64,000 nucleotides of DNA from Streptomyces pactum (GCF_016031615.1 NZ_JACYXC010000001.1:2170001-2234000), one strand, 5' to 3'; shown: positions 44,526 through 54,609, counted from the stretch's first letter. Numbers and translations: made by a program. The notes: generated by a model from the letters alone, not told the origin.

Positions 44526-45119
44526 ATGCCACCAGCCGGCCCCCGTCCGCTGCTCGGCGAGCCGGTCTCCCTGGACCTCCTCAACACCGAGTGGATCGCC
44601 CAGGGCGTCCGCCAGGACCTGCTGACCTCGGTGGAGGGGCTGCACGTCTGGCTGGCCGACAACGGACTGGAGCACCTGGTCACCGGCGGCACCCCCGGCG
44701 ACTCCGCCCCCCACGGCGCGGCGGCGCCGTCCGGCGGCGCGGTCCTGGAGGCGCTGCTCGAAGCCCGGGAGGCGATCGGGGCCGCGGTCCGCGCACCCGG
44801 CACCGAGGACGCGGTCCGCCGGGTGAACGCGGTGCTGCGGCACGGCCGCGTCCGCCCGCTGCTGACCGGTGACGGCCCCGGCGAGGCCGTGGAGTTCGAC
44901 GACCCGGCGTGGGGTCCGGCCTGGACCGCCGCCCACGACTACCTGCGGCTGCTGCGCACCGCGCCGGACCGCATCCGCGCCTGCGAGCACCCCAAGTGCA
45001 TCCTTCACTTCTTCGACACCTCCCGGAACGGCACCCGACGCTGGTGCTCCATGGCGGGGTGCGGTAATCGGGCCAAGGCGTCCCGGCACTACGCCCGGAC
45101 CCGGGAGGACCGCCCCTGA
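44526..45119 (+). CDS. CGNR zinc-finger protein (ABATE-type regulator)
   Basis: The 197-residue protein has the ABATE-like N-terminal half (GEPVSLDLLNTEWIAQG) and ends in a CGNR zinc finger: CEHPKCILHFFDTSRNGTRRW, then CSMAGCGNRAKASRHYARTR. Both cysteine pairs are intact. These proteins are presumed regulators of a neighbouring gene; the divergent VOC gene is the obvious target. ATG 44526 (PPAGPRPLLGEP) has GAAGGG upstream. An Ala/Gly-rich insert sits at about residues 55-70. Confidence 0.9.
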   Translation: MPPAGPRPLLGEPVSLDLLNTEWIAQGVRQDLLTSVEGLHVWLADNGLEHLVTGGTPGDSAPHGAAAPSGGAVLEALLEAREAIGAAVRAPGTEDAVRRVNAVLRHGRVRPLLTGDGPGEAVEFDDPAWGPAWTAAHDYLRLLRTAPDRIRACEHPKCILHFFDTSRNGTRRWCSMAGCGNRAKASRHYARTREDRP

Positions 45120-45439
45120 GGGGTCCGGGCGCCGGCGGCCGGCCGTCCACGCCGCGCCGCCCCTCGCCATGCCCGTCATCCGACCGAAAAGGTTCGCCCC
45201 AGCCTGCGAACAGCCGGCGACGGCGGACATCCGAAACCGGACGGCACGTGATCAGGACCGGTCAGAACCGCCTGGGGCACCTCGCTCCGAGCGGGAATTA
45301 GCGGCTTTGGCAGCGCTTTGTCCCCGATGACGTATGGCGGGAATGCGCCAACCGCACAATCAGGCTCGGGCAACTCTCCCCAAACATCAGTCAGTTCCAC
45401 AAAGGTGAACGGACCGACGGCACCGTATTTCGAACAAGG
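45120..45439. other. Upstream region of the subtilase gene
   Basis: The 320 bp are less GC-rich toward the right end (45290-45430), where the promoter and leader of the secreted protease should be. No dyad or hexamer pair was singled out, and no coding sequence is supported. Confidence 0.4.
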
Positions 45440-48400
45440 ATGCCCATGTCCTCATCACCTGAAGAGAGATCCGCACGTGGCGCGAGACGTGCGGCCCGCA
45501 TAGCCATAGGCGCGGGCCTGGTGGCCGCCCTGGTGGCCGCGGGCCCCGCCCCCGTTTTCGCCTCGTCGCCCGGTGACACCCCCGGGACGGCCGCGCCCAC
45601 CGAGCCGGTGAAGAGCGCGTCCGACAAGCTCGGCGCCACCGACGCCGCACTGCTCGCCGAGGCCAAGGCCGACGGCGACAAGAACATCACCATGATGATC
45701 GCCACCGCCCCCGGGAAGACCGAGCAGGTCGCCGAGGAGCTGGACGCGGTCAAGGGCGCGGCGGTCGGCCGCACCTACGACAAGCTCGGCTACGTCCGGG
45801 CCACCGTGCCGACCGGCAAGGCCGACGCCGCGATCGCCACGGCGGAGAAGCTCTCCTCGGTCCACGGCATCGACCTGCGCCAGGAGATCCGGCTGCCGGA
45901 CCCGACCCCGGCCGCGGACCGCGCCAAGGGCGCGAAGACCGGCCCCTCGGCGGGTTCCTACCCGGCCCCGGACCGGAACACCCCGGCGAAGAACCCGTAC
46001 CAGCCCGCCTTCGAGACCGGCGCCGTCGACTTCGTCGAGGACAACCCCAAGGCGGACGGCCGCGGGGTGACGATCGGCATCCTCGACTCGGGCGTGGACC
46101 TCGGGCACCCGGCGCTGCAGAAGACCACCACCGGCGAGCGCAAGATCGTGGACTGGGTCACGGCCACCGACCCGATCACGGACCGGGACGGCACCTGGCT
46201 GCCGATGGTCACCGCCGCGTCCGGCCCCAGCTTCGGCTTCAACGGCCGCACCTACTCCGCCCCGGCCGGGTCGTACCAGGTCAGCCTCTTCAAGGAGAGC
46301 GTGACCACCGGCGGCGACATGCAGGGCGACCTCAACCGGGACGGTGACACCACCGACTCCTGGGCCGTGCTGTACGACCCCGCCAAGGGCACCGCCCGGG
46401 TGGACCTGGACAACGACGGCGACTTCACCGACGACGAGGCGATGAAGCCCTACCGGGACGGGTTCCAGGTGGGCTACTTCGGCACCGACGACCCCGCGAC
46501 CCCGGTGGCCGAGCGCATCCCGTTCGTCATCGAGGTCCGCAAGGACGTCGCGATGGACCCCTACGGCGGCAGCTGGGTCGGCAAGAAGGCCGACTTCGTC
46601 AACATCGGCGTCATCGAGTCCGAGCACGGCACCCACGTGGCCGGCATCACCGCGGCGAACGGCCTGTTCGGCGGCGAGATGAACGGTGCCGCGCCGGGCG
46701 CCAAGCTGGTCTCCTCGCGGGCCTGCACCTGGACCGGCAGCTGCACCAACGTCGCGCTCACCGAAGGCATGATCGATCTGGTGGTCAACCGCCACGTCGA
46801 CATCGTCAACATGTCGATCGGCGGCCTGCCGGCGCTCAACGACGGCAACAACGCCCGCGCCGAGCTGTACACCCGCCTCATCGACACCTACGGCGTGCAG
46901 CTGGTGATCTCCGCGGGCAACAGCGGCCCCGGCGCCAACACCATCGGCGACCCGTCGCTGGCGGACAAGGTGATCAGCGTCGGCGCCACCGTCTCCCGGG
47001 AGACCTGGGCGGCGAACTACGGCTCCGAGGTCACCACCCCGTACGCGATGATGCCCTTCTCCTCCCGCGGTCCGCGCGAGGACGGCGGCTTCACCCCGGT
47101 GCTCTCCGCCCCGGGCGCCTCGATCAACACCACCCAGACCTGGCTGCCCGGCAGCCCGGTGGCCGAGGCCGGCTACCAGCTGCCGCCCGGTTACGGCATG
47201 CTGCAGGGCACCTCGATGGCGTCCCCGCAGGCCGCCGGCGCCTCCGCGCTGCTGCTGTCCGCCGCGAAGCAGAAGCGGATCGACCTCACCCCGGCCGATC
47301 TGCGCACCGCGCTGACCAGCACCGCCAAGCACATCAAGGGCGCGCAGGCGTACGAGGAGGGTGCCGGCCTGATCGACGTCGTCGGCGCCTGGAAGGCGAT
47401 CCGCAAGGGTGCCACCGGGCACGAGTACACCGTTCAGGCGCCGGTGCGCACCGCGCTCTCCGGCCAGCTGCGCACGCCGCACACCGGGACCGGCCTCTAC
47501 GACCGCGAGGGCGGTCTGAAGACCAACGAGTCGCGGACGTACGACGTCACCATCACCCGCACCACCGGTCCGGAGGGCGCCCTCCGCCACGACCTGTCGC
47601 TGCGGAACAACGACGGCACCTTCACGCTGTCCCGCTCCTCGGTGTCGCTGCCGCTGGACACCCCGGTCACCGTCAAGGTCACCGCGAAGACCCGCGCCGC
47701 CGGCATCCACACCGCGGTCATCGACGTCAACGACCCGAAGACGGTGGGCGTCGACAAGAAGATCCTCGCCACCGTGGTCGTCGCCAAGGAGCTGACCAAG
47801 CCGCACTTCGCCCACGGGCAGTCCGGCACGGTGCAGCGCAACGACAGCACCTCGTACTTCGTGAAGGTTCCGGCCGGCGCCACGTCGCTGGAGGTCTCCC
47901 TCAAGGGCCTGTCCGGCGACAGCCAGACCCGGTGGATCGCGATCAACCCCTACGGCGTGCCGGTGGACCCGACCTCCACGATCAACTGCTACCCGAACTA
48001 CCCGAACCCGGCCAACACCTGCCGCCCGGACCTGCGCTCCTACCGCGACCCGCTGCCGGGCGTCTGGGAGTTCGAGGTCGAGTCGCGCCGGACCTCGCCG
48101 CTGCTCGACAACCCGTACACGCTCACCGCGACCGCGCTCGGCGCCACCTTCGACCCGCAGGTCCAGACGGTGCCGGAGGCCAAGGCCGGCACCCCGGTGC
48201 CGGTCGAGTGGAAGGTCACCAACGGCTTCGCCCGGATCGAGGGCGGCAAGCTGACCGGCGGCGAGCTGGGCTCGGCCCGGTCCGAGCGCCCGGTGATCAA
48301 GAACGGTGAGACCCGGACCACCACCGTCACCGTGGGCGAGGGCGTGTCCCGGCTCGACGTGTCCATCGGCAAGGTGTCCGACGCCAAGGCCGACCTGGAC

Positions 48401-48769
48401 CTGAGCGTCAAGCTCAACGGCACCGTGGTCGGCTCCTCCGCCGACGGTGACTCCGAGGAGTCGGTGAGCCTGGCCAAGCCGAAGGCCGGCACGTACACCA
48501 TCGAGGTGGCGGGCTACTCCGTCCCGGCGGGCTCCACCGAGTACGACCACCTCGACGTGTACTACGCGCCGTCGTTCGGCCGGATCTCCGCGGACAGCAC
48601 CCAGAGCGTGACCCTGGCCAACGGCGCGACCGCGCCGGTCGGCGCCAAGGTCGAGGTGGCCGCCGCGGGCCCGGAGGGCCGGTCCTTCTTCGGCCAGGTA
48701 CAGCTGGTCAACGGTGCGGGCACGGTCACCGGCGTGGGCCGCGTGCAGATCGAGAAGGTCGCGTCCTGA
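45440..48769 (+). CDS. Secreted S8 serine peptidase (subtilisin-like)
   Basis: The 1109-residue protein has a Sec signal peptide (basic start, ARIAIGAGLVAALVAAG, cleavage near PVFASS), an inhibitor-type prodomain to about residue 150, and a catalytic domain with Asp216 in GILDSGVD, His396 in EHGTHVAG and Ser592 in QGTSMASP. An insertion of about 120 residues between Asp and His carries acidic repeats (LNRDGDTTDSW, DLDNDGDFTDDE) that look like calcium-binding loops. The remaining 450 residues are beta-rich domains. It is an extracellular protease likely used in nutrient release. It begins at ATG 45440, with a second in-frame ATG two codons on. Confidence 0.95.
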   Translation: MPMSSSPEERSARGARRAARIAIGAGLVAALVAAGPAPVFASSPGDTPGTAAPTEPVKSASDKLGATDAALLAEAKADGDKNITMMIATAPGKTEQVAEELDAVKGAAVGRTYDKLGYVRATVPTGKADAAIATAEKLSSVHGIDLRQEIRLPDPTPAADRAKGAKTGPSAGSYPAPDRNTPAKNPYQPAFETGAVDFVEDNPKADGRGVTIGILDSGVDLGHPALQKTTTGERKIVDWVTATDPITDRDGTWLPMVTAASGPSFGFNGRTYSAPAGSYQVSLFKESVTTGGDMQGDLNRDGDTTDSWAVLYDPAKGTARVDLDNDGDFTDDEAMKPYRDGFQVGYFGTDDPATPVAERIPFVIEVRKDVAMDPYGGSWVGKKADFVNIGVIESEHGTHVAGITAANGLFGGEMNGAAPGAKLVSSRACTWTGSCTNVALTEGMIDLVVNRHVDIVNMSIGGLPALNDGNNARAELYTRLIDTYGVQLVISAGNSGPGANTIGDPSLADKVISVGATVSRETWAANYGSEVTTPYAMMPFSSRGPREDGGFTPVLSAPGASINTTQTWLPGSPVAEAGYQLPPGYGMLQGTSMASPQAAGASALLLSAAKQKRIDLTPADLRTALTSTAKHIKGAQAYEEGAGLIDVVGAWKAIRKGATGHEYTVQAPVRTALSGQLRTPHTGTGLYDREGGLKTNESRTYDVTITRTTGPEGALRHDLSLRNNDGTFTLSRSSVSLPLDTPVTVKVTAKTRAAGIHTAVIDVNDPKTVGVDKKILATVVVAKELTKPHFAHGQSGTVQRNDSTSYFVKVPAGATSLEVSLKGLSGDSQTRWIAINPYGVPVDPTSTINCYPNYPNPANTCRPDLRSYRDPLPGVWEFEVESRRTSPLLDNPYTLTATALGATFDPQVQTVPEAKAGTPVPVEWKVTNGFARIEGGKLTGGELGSARSERPVIKNGETRTTTVTVGEGVSRLDVSIGKVSDAKADLDLSVKLNGTVVGSSADGDSEESVSLAKPKAGTYTIEVAGYSVPAGSTEYDHLDVYYAPSFGRISADSTQSVTLANGATAPVGAKVEVAAAGPEGRSFFGQVQLVNGAGTVTGVGRVQIEKVAS

Positions 48770-49240
48770 CGCACCGGACGCCCGCCGCGGCGAGGCGGCG
48801 GCGCACGGCCCGGTGAGGCCTTGCGCCGGCCGGCCGCGGTCGTGAACGAACGGGGCGGGTCCCTTCCCGGGGGCCCGCCCCGTTGCCGTACCCGTGGCCG
48901 GAACCGGGCCGGCGTCCGTCCGCGCGCCCGGGCCGGCCCGCCGGCTCGCGTGCCCGAGGCCGACCCGCCCGGTGCCGCAACCGGTGCCGCAACCGGTGCC
49001 GGAGCCGGGCCTGACCGTCCCCGCTCCCGGGCTCTCGCCGCCTCCCGCGCCCGCTGCCGGGCCGCCGGGCGGCCGGAGGGGCCGGGCGCCGGCGCCCGGT
49101 CGGCTCACGCCGCGTCGCGGTGCCGGTCCGCTCCGTGCTCACCAGGGGTGATCCCGGTCGCAGGATGGAACGGATTGGACAAGACCGGCGGGCGGCCACG
49201 CATGATGGATACACCTGTCGGACGGAAGAAGGAGCACCTG
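48770..49240. other. Gene-free region between the subtilase and asd
   Basis: The region holds a terminator (listed separately) and a 12-bp tandem repeat CCGGTGCCGCAA (48969-48992, with a partial third copy). The part right of 49130 should contain the asd promoter and leader. Nothing else is supported. Confidence 0.5.
48849..48884 (+). terminator. Terminator of the subtilase gene
   Basis: AACGGGGCGGG and CCCGCCCCGTT form an 11-bp stem whose loop contains a further TCCC/GGG pairing, 80 bp after the stop codon. Confidence 0.75.
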
Positions 49241-50266
49241 GTGAGGATCGGAATCGTCGGAGCCACCGGTCAGGTCGGCAACGTCATGCGGACGATACTG
49301 GCCGAGCGGGACTTCCCGGTGAGCGAGCTCCGGCTGTTCGCCTCCGCCCGGTCGGCGGGGCGCACGATCCCGTGGCGGGACGGCGAGGTGACCGTCGAGG
49401 ACGCCGCCACCGCCGACTACACCGGTCTGGACATCGTGCTGTTCTCCGCGGGCGGCGCCACCTCCCGGGCGCTCGCCGAGAAGGTCGCCTCCCAGGGCGC
49501 CGTGGTGATCGACAACTCCTCCGCGTGGCGGCGCGACCCCGAGGTGCCGCTGGTGGTCTCCGAGGTCAACCCGCACGCGCTGAAGAACCGCCCCAAGGGG
49601 ATCATCGCCAACCCCAACTGCACCACCATGGCCGCCATGCCGGTGCTCAAGCCGCTCCACCTGGAGGCCGGGCTGACCGCCCTCGTGGCCACCACCTACC
49701 AGGCGGTCTCCGGCTCCGGCCTGGCCGGCGTCGCCGAGCTGCACAACCAGGCGCGCAAGGTCACCGACACCGCGGACCGGCTGACCTTCGACGGCGAGGC
49801 GGTCGAGTTCCCCGAGCCGGACGTCTACCGCCGGCCCATCGCCTACAACGTCCTGCCGCTCGCCGGCAACCTGGTGGACGACGGCAGCTTCGAGACCGAC
49901 GAGGAGCAGAAGCTGCGCCACGAGTCCCGCAAGATCCTGGAGATCCCGGAGCTGAAGGTCTCCGGCACCTGCGTCCGGGTCCCGGTCTTCTCCGGCCACT
50001 CCCTCCAGGTCAACGCACGGTTCGAGCGGCCGATCGGCGTGGCCCGCGCGCAGGAGCTGCTCAAGGACGCGCCGGGGGTGGAGCTGTCGGAGATCCCCAC
50101 CCCGCTCCAGGCCGCCGGCAAGGACGTGAGCTACGTGGGCCGCATCCGGGTGGACGAGACCGTGGACAACGGCCTGGCGCTCTTCCTGTCCGGGGACAAC
50201 CTCCGCAAGGGCGCGGCGCTCAACGCGGTGCAGATCGCCGAGCTGGTCGCCGCCGAACTGAGCTGA
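49241..50266 (+). CDS. asd: Aspartate-semialdehyde dehydrogenase
   Basis: Asd reduces aspartyl phosphate to aspartate semialdehyde on the way to lysine, diaminopimelate, threonine and methionine. The 341-residue protein has the NADP-binding start RIGIVGATGQVGNVMRTIL and the catalytic Cys127 in IANPNCTTMA; GHSLQVNARFERP is also conserved. The start is GTG 49241 (RIGIVGA), with AAGGAG at optimal distance; an ATG at 49204 would add 12 residues. No aspartokinase gene adjoins, so asd is alone here, and the next gene starts 81 bp later. Confidence 0.97.
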   Translation: MRIGIVGATGQVGNVMRTILAERDFPVSELRLFASARSAGRTIPWRDGEVTVEDAATADYTGLDIVLFSAGGATSRALAEKVASQGAVVIDNSSAWRRDPEVPLVVSEVNPHALKNRPKGIIANPNCTTMAAMPVLKPLHLEAGLTALVATTYQAVSGSGLAGVAELHNQARKVTDTADRLTFDGEAVEFPEPDVYRRPIAYNVLPLAGNLVDDGSFETDEEQKLRHESRKILEIPELKVSGTCVRVPVFSGHSLQVNARFERPIGVARAQELLKDAPGVELSEIPTPLQAAGKDVSYVGRIRVDETVDNGLALFLSGDNLRKGAALNAVQIAELVAAELS

Positions 50267-50346
50267 CCGGTCCGATCGTCATACCGGCGGGGGCGGCCTG
50301 TGGACAACCCTCGGCCGGGTCCGGGGGTTCGTGGCACAGTTCGACC

Positions 50347-51930
50347 ATGACCCGGATCGCCAAGGGCGGAAACCTGCCCGTCCCCGCCGAGCCCCTGACC
50401 GTCGCCGTCACCTGGACCGCGACGGCCGGGGGCCCGGACATCGACGTGTCCGCGCTGCTGCTGGACGCGGGCGGCAGGGTGCGCGGCGACGCGGACCTCG
50501 TCTTCTACAACCAGCCGGCGCACCCCGGCGGCGCCGTCCGCCACCTGGGGAAGTCCCCGGCCGGAGCCGCGCAGCGGGCCGACTGGCTCTCGGTGGACCT
50601 GGCCCTGGTGGACCCGGGCACCCACCGGGTGGTGGTGGCCGCCTCCTGTGACGGGGGCGTCTTCGGCGGGATACCGGGGCTCGCCGTCCGGATCGACACC
50701 GCCGATGGCCGCCATGTGGTGCACTTCCTGATCGGGGACGCCACCACCGAGACCGCGTTCGTCTTCGGCGAGTTCTACCGGCGCGCGGGCCGGTGGAAGT
50801 TCCGCGCGGTGGGACAGGGGTACGCCAGCGGGCTGGCCGGCCTCGCCACCGACTTCGGGATCGAGGTCGCCGACGAGCCGCCGCGCGCAGCGGCGGCCCC
50901 GCCGCCCGCGCCGCCCACCGTGCCGGTGCCGCCCCGCCCCTGCCGCACCCGGGCCGTCCCCGGGCCGCCGGCCGCCCCCGCCCCGGACGCCCGTCGCCGG
51001 ACCCTGGGCCCCCGGCCCCCGCCGCCGGCGTTCGCGGCGCCCGCCGCCCCGGCCGCTCCCGCACCCCGGGCCGCCGGGGGCGCCCGCCAGGCCCGCCTGG
51101 CAGCCCCCGCCCGCCTCCCGTACGGCGCGCCGGCGCCCCCAGGTACGGGACGCCGTACGGGCACCGCCCGTGGTGCCGCCGGGCGCCCTCACCGGGCCTG
51201 CCGTACGCCGTGCCGCCGGCGGTGCCGCCCGGCGGAGCCGTCACTGCGGCCCCGGCCGCCGCCGGGTTCCTGGGCACCGCGCCCGCCGCCCCGCCGCTTG
51301 AGGTGTGCCCGGCGCCACGGTCCACGGCGCCGCGGCGCTCCCGCCCGGCTGGGCGCCGGCGCGTCCCCGGCCGGCCCCGGCGCCCCGTTCAGCCCCTTCG
51401 TGCAGCGGGGCCACGGCAACCGGACGGTCACCTGCGACGGCCGGGTGCCACCGGGCTGGGTGCTGGTGGAGATCGAGTGCCATGACAGCGTCTCGGTGTC
51501 GGTCCGCTCCTGCGACGCCTACGGGCGCAGCGAGGACTCCCTGCTCGACCGGTACGAGGACCATGTGCGGGCCCGCGCCGTCGGGGTGGCGCCGGAGGGC
51601 AGACCGCTGGCCCTGCGGGTGGAGGCCGACACCCCGTGGGTGCTCACCGTGCGCCCGATCGGCGAGACCCCCCTGCTGGTGACCACCGCGCAGGGCCGCG
51701 GCTCGGACGTGCTGTGGTACGGCGGACCGCCGGCGCTGCTCTCCTTCGCCCACCACGGCGAGAGCAACGTCACCGTCCACCACCTCACCGATCCCGCCGA
51801 CGACTACGGGGACATGCTGATCAACGAGATCGGGCGGGTGGATCTGTTCGCCCCGGTCTCCGGGCCCGGGCTGATCAAGGTGGACGCCGACGGGGTCTGG
51901 AGCTGTGCGATACGGGCCCGCCAGGATTGA
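50347..51930 (+). CDS. TerD-domain protein with long Pro-rich linker
   Basis: The N-terminal 170 residues form a TerD-like domain (RIAKGGNLPVP, DIDVSALLLD, LVFYNQP, WLSVDLALVD, FVFGEFYRR, WKFRAVGQGYASGL), a calcium-binding fold linked to tellurite and stress resistance. The C-terminal 170 residues (FVQRGHGNRTVTCDGRVPPG to the end) form a second beta-rich domain. Between them lie about 190 residues of Pro/Ala/Arg low complexity. Within 51110-51380 the open frame reads Arg/Cys-rich, while the other frames read Pro/Gly/Val-rich segments (LPYAVPPAVPPGGAV, then PGATVHGAAALPPG), so compensated indels are likely. ATG 50347 (TRIAKGGNLPVP) is the start. Confidence 0.8.
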   Translation: MTRIAKGGNLPVPAEPLTVAVTWTATAGGPDIDVSALLLDAGGRVRGDADLVFYNQPAHPGGAVRHLGKSPAGAAQRADWLSVDLALVDPGTHRVVVAASCDGGVFGGIPGLAVRIDTADGRHVVHFLIGDATTETAFVFGEFYRRAGRWKFRAVGQGYASGLAGLATDFGIEVADEPPRAAAAPPPAPPTVPVPPRPCRTRAVPGPPAAPAPDARRRTLGPRPPPPAFAAPAAPAAPAPRAAGGARQARLAAPARLPYGAPAPPGTGRRTGTARGAAGRPHRACRTPCRRRCRPAEPSLRPRPPPGSWAPRPPPRRLRCARRHGPRRRGAPARLGAGASPAGPGAPFSPFVQRGHGNRTVTCDGRVPPGWVLVEIECHDSVSVSVRSCDAYGRSEDSLLDRYEDHVRARAVGVAPEGRPLALRVEADTPWVLTVRPIGETPLLVTTAQGRGSDVLWYGGPPALLSFAHHGESNVTVHHLTDPADDYGDMLINEIGRVDLFAPVSGPGLIKVDADGVWSCAIRARQD

Positions 51931-51981
51931 CCCGGCCGTGGAAGGATGGCCAAAAACGTCACATACCGAGGAGATGCCCAG

Positions 51982-54561
51982 GTGCCTGGCACGAATCTGA
52001 CCCGCGAAGAGGCGCAGCGGCGGGCGCGGCTGCTCACCGTGGACGCGTACGAGATCGACCTGGATCTGAGCGGCGCGCCCGAGGGAGGGACCTTCCGCTC
52101 GGTGACCACCGTGCGCTTCGACAGCGCCGAGGCCGGGGCGGAGACCTTCATCGACCTGGTCGCGCCGGCCGTGCACGAGGTGGTGCTCAACGGAGCGTCG
52201 CTGGACCCGGCCACGGTCTTCGCCGACTCGCGGATCGCGCTGCCGGGGCTGGTGGCGGGCCGCAACGAGCTGCGGGTGGTGGCCGACTGCGCGTACACCA
52301 ACACCGGTGAGGGGCTGCACCGCTTCGTCGACCCGGTGGACGACCAGGTGTACCTGTACACCCAGTTCGAGGTGCCGGACGCCCGGCGGGTGTTCGCCTC
52401 CTTCGAGCAGCCGGACCTGAAGGCCACCTTCCGGTTCACCGTGCGGGCGCCCGAGGGCTGGCAGGTGATCTCCAACTCGCCGACGCCCGAGCCCGAGTCC
52501 GGGGTGTGGCACTTCGAGCCGACGCCGCGCATCTCCACCTACATCACCGCGCTCATCGCCGGCCCGTACCACGCGGTGCACAGCAGCTACGAGAAGGCCG
52601 GGCGCTCGGTGCCGCTGGGCATCTACTGCCGTCCGTCGCTCGCCGAGTTCCTGGACGCGGACGCGATCTTCGAGGTGACGCGGCAGGGCTTCGAGTGGTT
52701 CGAGGAGAAGTTCGACCACCCGTACCCGTTCGCCAAGTACGACCAGCTCTTCGTGCCGGAGTTCAACGCCGGCGCGATGGAGAACGCGGGCGCGGTCACC
52801 ATCCGCGACCAGTACGTGTTCCGCTCCAAGGTGACGGACGCGGCCTACGAGGTGCGGGCCGAGACCATCCTGCACGAGCTGGCCCACATGTGGTTCGGCG
52901 ACCTGGTCACCATGGAGTGGTGGAACGACCTGTGGCTCAACGAGTCGTTCGCCACCTACACCTCCATCGCCTGCCAGGCCGACGCCCCGGGCAGCCGCTG
53001 GCCGCACTCGTGGACCACCTTCGCCAACTCCATGAAGACCTGGGCGTACCGGCAGGACCAGCTGCCGTCCACCCACCCGATCATGGCGGACATCCGCGAC
53101 CTGGACGACGTGCTGGTCAACTTCGACGGCATCACCTACGCCAAGGGTGCCAGCGTGCTCAAGCAGCTGGTGGCGTACGTGGGCCAGGACGAGTTCTTCC
53201 GCGGGGTGCAGACGTACTTCAAGCGCCACGCCTTCGGCAACACCCGGCTGTCGGACCTGCTGGGCGCGCTGGAGGAGACCAGCGGCCGGGACCTGAAGAC
53301 CTGGTCGGCCAAGTGGCTGGAGACGGCGGGCATCAACGTGCTCCGGCCGGAGATCGTCACCGACTCCTCCGGTGTGATCACCGCCTTCGCGGTGCGCCAG
53401 GAGGCCCCGGCGTTGCCGGCCGGCGCCAAGGGTGAGCCGGTGCTGCGTCCGCACCGCATCGCGATCGGGCTCTACGACCACCAGGAGGGCGCCCTGGTCC
53501 GCACCCGGCGGATCGAGCTGGACGTCGACGGCGAGCTGACCGAGGTCCCGGAGCTGGTGGGCGCCAAGCGCCCGGCGGTGGTGCTGCTCAACGACGACGA
53601 CCTGAGCTACGCCAAGGTGCGGCTGGACGAGCAGTCGCTGTGGACGGTCCAGCGTCACCTGGCGACCTTCACCGAGTCGCTGCCGCGCGCGCTGTGCTGG
53701 GCGTCCGCCTGGGACATGACCCGGGACGGCGAGCTGGCCACCCGCGACTACCTGGAGCTGGTGCTCTCCGGCATCACCCACGAGTCGGACATCGGCGTGG
53801 TGCAGTCGCTGCACCGCCAGGTGAAGCTGGCGCTCGACCTGTACGCGGCCCCCGAGTGGCGGGACGCCGGACTGGCCCGGTGGACCGAGGCGGCGCTGGA
53901 GCAGCTGCGGGCGGCCACCCCGGGCAGCGACCACCAGCTGGCCTGGGCCCGGGCGTTCGCCGCGACCGCCCGCACCGACGAGCAGCTGGACCTGCTCGCC
54001 GCGCTGCTGGACGGCTCGGAGTCGATCGAGGGCCTGGCGGTGGACACCGAGCTGCGCTGGGCGTTCCTGGAGCGGCTGGCGGCGACCGGCCGCGCCGGTG
54101 AGGAGGAGATCGCGGCGGAGTACGAGCGGGACCGTACGGCGGCCGGCGAGCGGCACGCGGCCACCGCCCGCGCCGCACGGCCGACCGCCGAGGCCAAGGC
54201 GGCGGCCTGGGCGTCGGTGGTGGAGTCCGACAAGCTGCCGAACGCGGTGCAGGAGGCCGTGATCGGCGGCTTCGTCCAGACCGACCAGCGGGAGCTGCTG
54301 GCCCCGTACGCGGAGAAGTTCTTCGCGGTGGTCAAGGACGTCTGGGACTCCCGCAGCCACGAGATGGCCCAGCAGATCGCGGTGGGTCTCTACCCGTCGC
54401 TCCAGGTCGCCCCGGAGACGCTGGAGGCCACCGACGCCTGGCTGTCCTCGGCGGAGCCGAACGCGGCGCTGCGCCGGCTGGTCTCGGAGTCGCGGTCCGG
54501 TGTGGAGCGGGCCCTGCGGGCGCGGGCCGCGGACGCCGCGGCGGGCGGCACCTCCGCCTGA
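51982..54561 (+). CDS. pepN: Aminopeptidase N, copy 2 (classical Streptomyces PepN)
   Basis: This 859-residue M1 metallopeptidase closely matches the Streptomyces lividans PepN sequence from memory (PGTNLTREEAQRRARLLTVD). GAMEN is at 264-268, the zinc ligands are His298 and His302 of HELAH and Glu321 in WLNESFATYTS. The ERAP1-like C-terminal domain is complete. The GTG at 51982 has GAGGAG eight bases upstream; an earlier ATG at 51946 is less likely. It is a cytoplasmic broad-specificity aminopeptidase. The two copies share the same overall plan and many identical blocks. Confidence 0.97.
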   Translation: MPGTNLTREEAQRRARLLTVDAYEIDLDLSGAPEGGTFRSVTTVRFDSAEAGAETFIDLVAPAVHEVVLNGASLDPATVFADSRIALPGLVAGRNELRVVADCAYTNTGEGLHRFVDPVDDQVYLYTQFEVPDARRVFASFEQPDLKATFRFTVRAPEGWQVISNSPTPEPESGVWHFEPTPRISTYITALIAGPYHAVHSSYEKAGRSVPLGIYCRPSLAEFLDADAIFEVTRQGFEWFEEKFDHPYPFAKYDQLFVPEFNAGAMENAGAVTIRDQYVFRSKVTDAAYEVRAETILHELAHMWFGDLVTMEWWNDLWLNESFATYTSIACQADAPGSRWPHSWTTFANSMKTWAYRQDQLPSTHPIMADIRDLDDVLVNFDGITYAKGASVLKQLVAYVGQDEFFRGVQTYFKRHAFGNTRLSDLLGALEETSGRDLKTWSAKWLETAGINVLRPEIVTDSSGVITAFAVRQEAPALPAGAKGEPVLRPHRIAIGLYDHQEGALVRTRRIELDVDGELTEVPELVGAKRPAVVLLNDDDLSYAKVRLDEQSLWTVQRHLATFTESLPRALCWASAWDMTRDGELATRDYLELVLSGITHESDIGVVQSLHRQVKLALDLYAAPEWRDAGLARWTEAALEQLRAATPGSDHQLAWARAFAATARTDEQLDLLAALLDGSESIEGLAVDTELRWAFLERLAATGRAGEEEIAAEYERDRTAAGERHAATARAARPTAEAKAAAWASVVESDKLPNAVQEAVIGGFVQTDQRELLAPYAEKFFAVVKDVWDSRSHEMAQQIAVGLYPSLQVAPETLEATDAWLSSAEPNAALRRLVSESRSGVERALRARAADAAAGGTSA

Positions 54562-54609
54562 CCTCTCTCCGGTGCCCCGCGCCGCGTGCGGTGCGGGGTA
54601 CCGGACGCC

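Noticed and set aside
45455..49108. Minus-strand open frame of 1217 codons opposite the subtilase
   Set aside because: It is a GC-bias shadow of the clear S8 peptidase gene with no recognisable motifs.
51241..54360. Minus-strand open frame of 1039 codons opposite pepN copy 2
   Set aside because: It mirrors pepN codon structure, with repeated His/Arg/Gly/Val, and has no ribosome site or domain.
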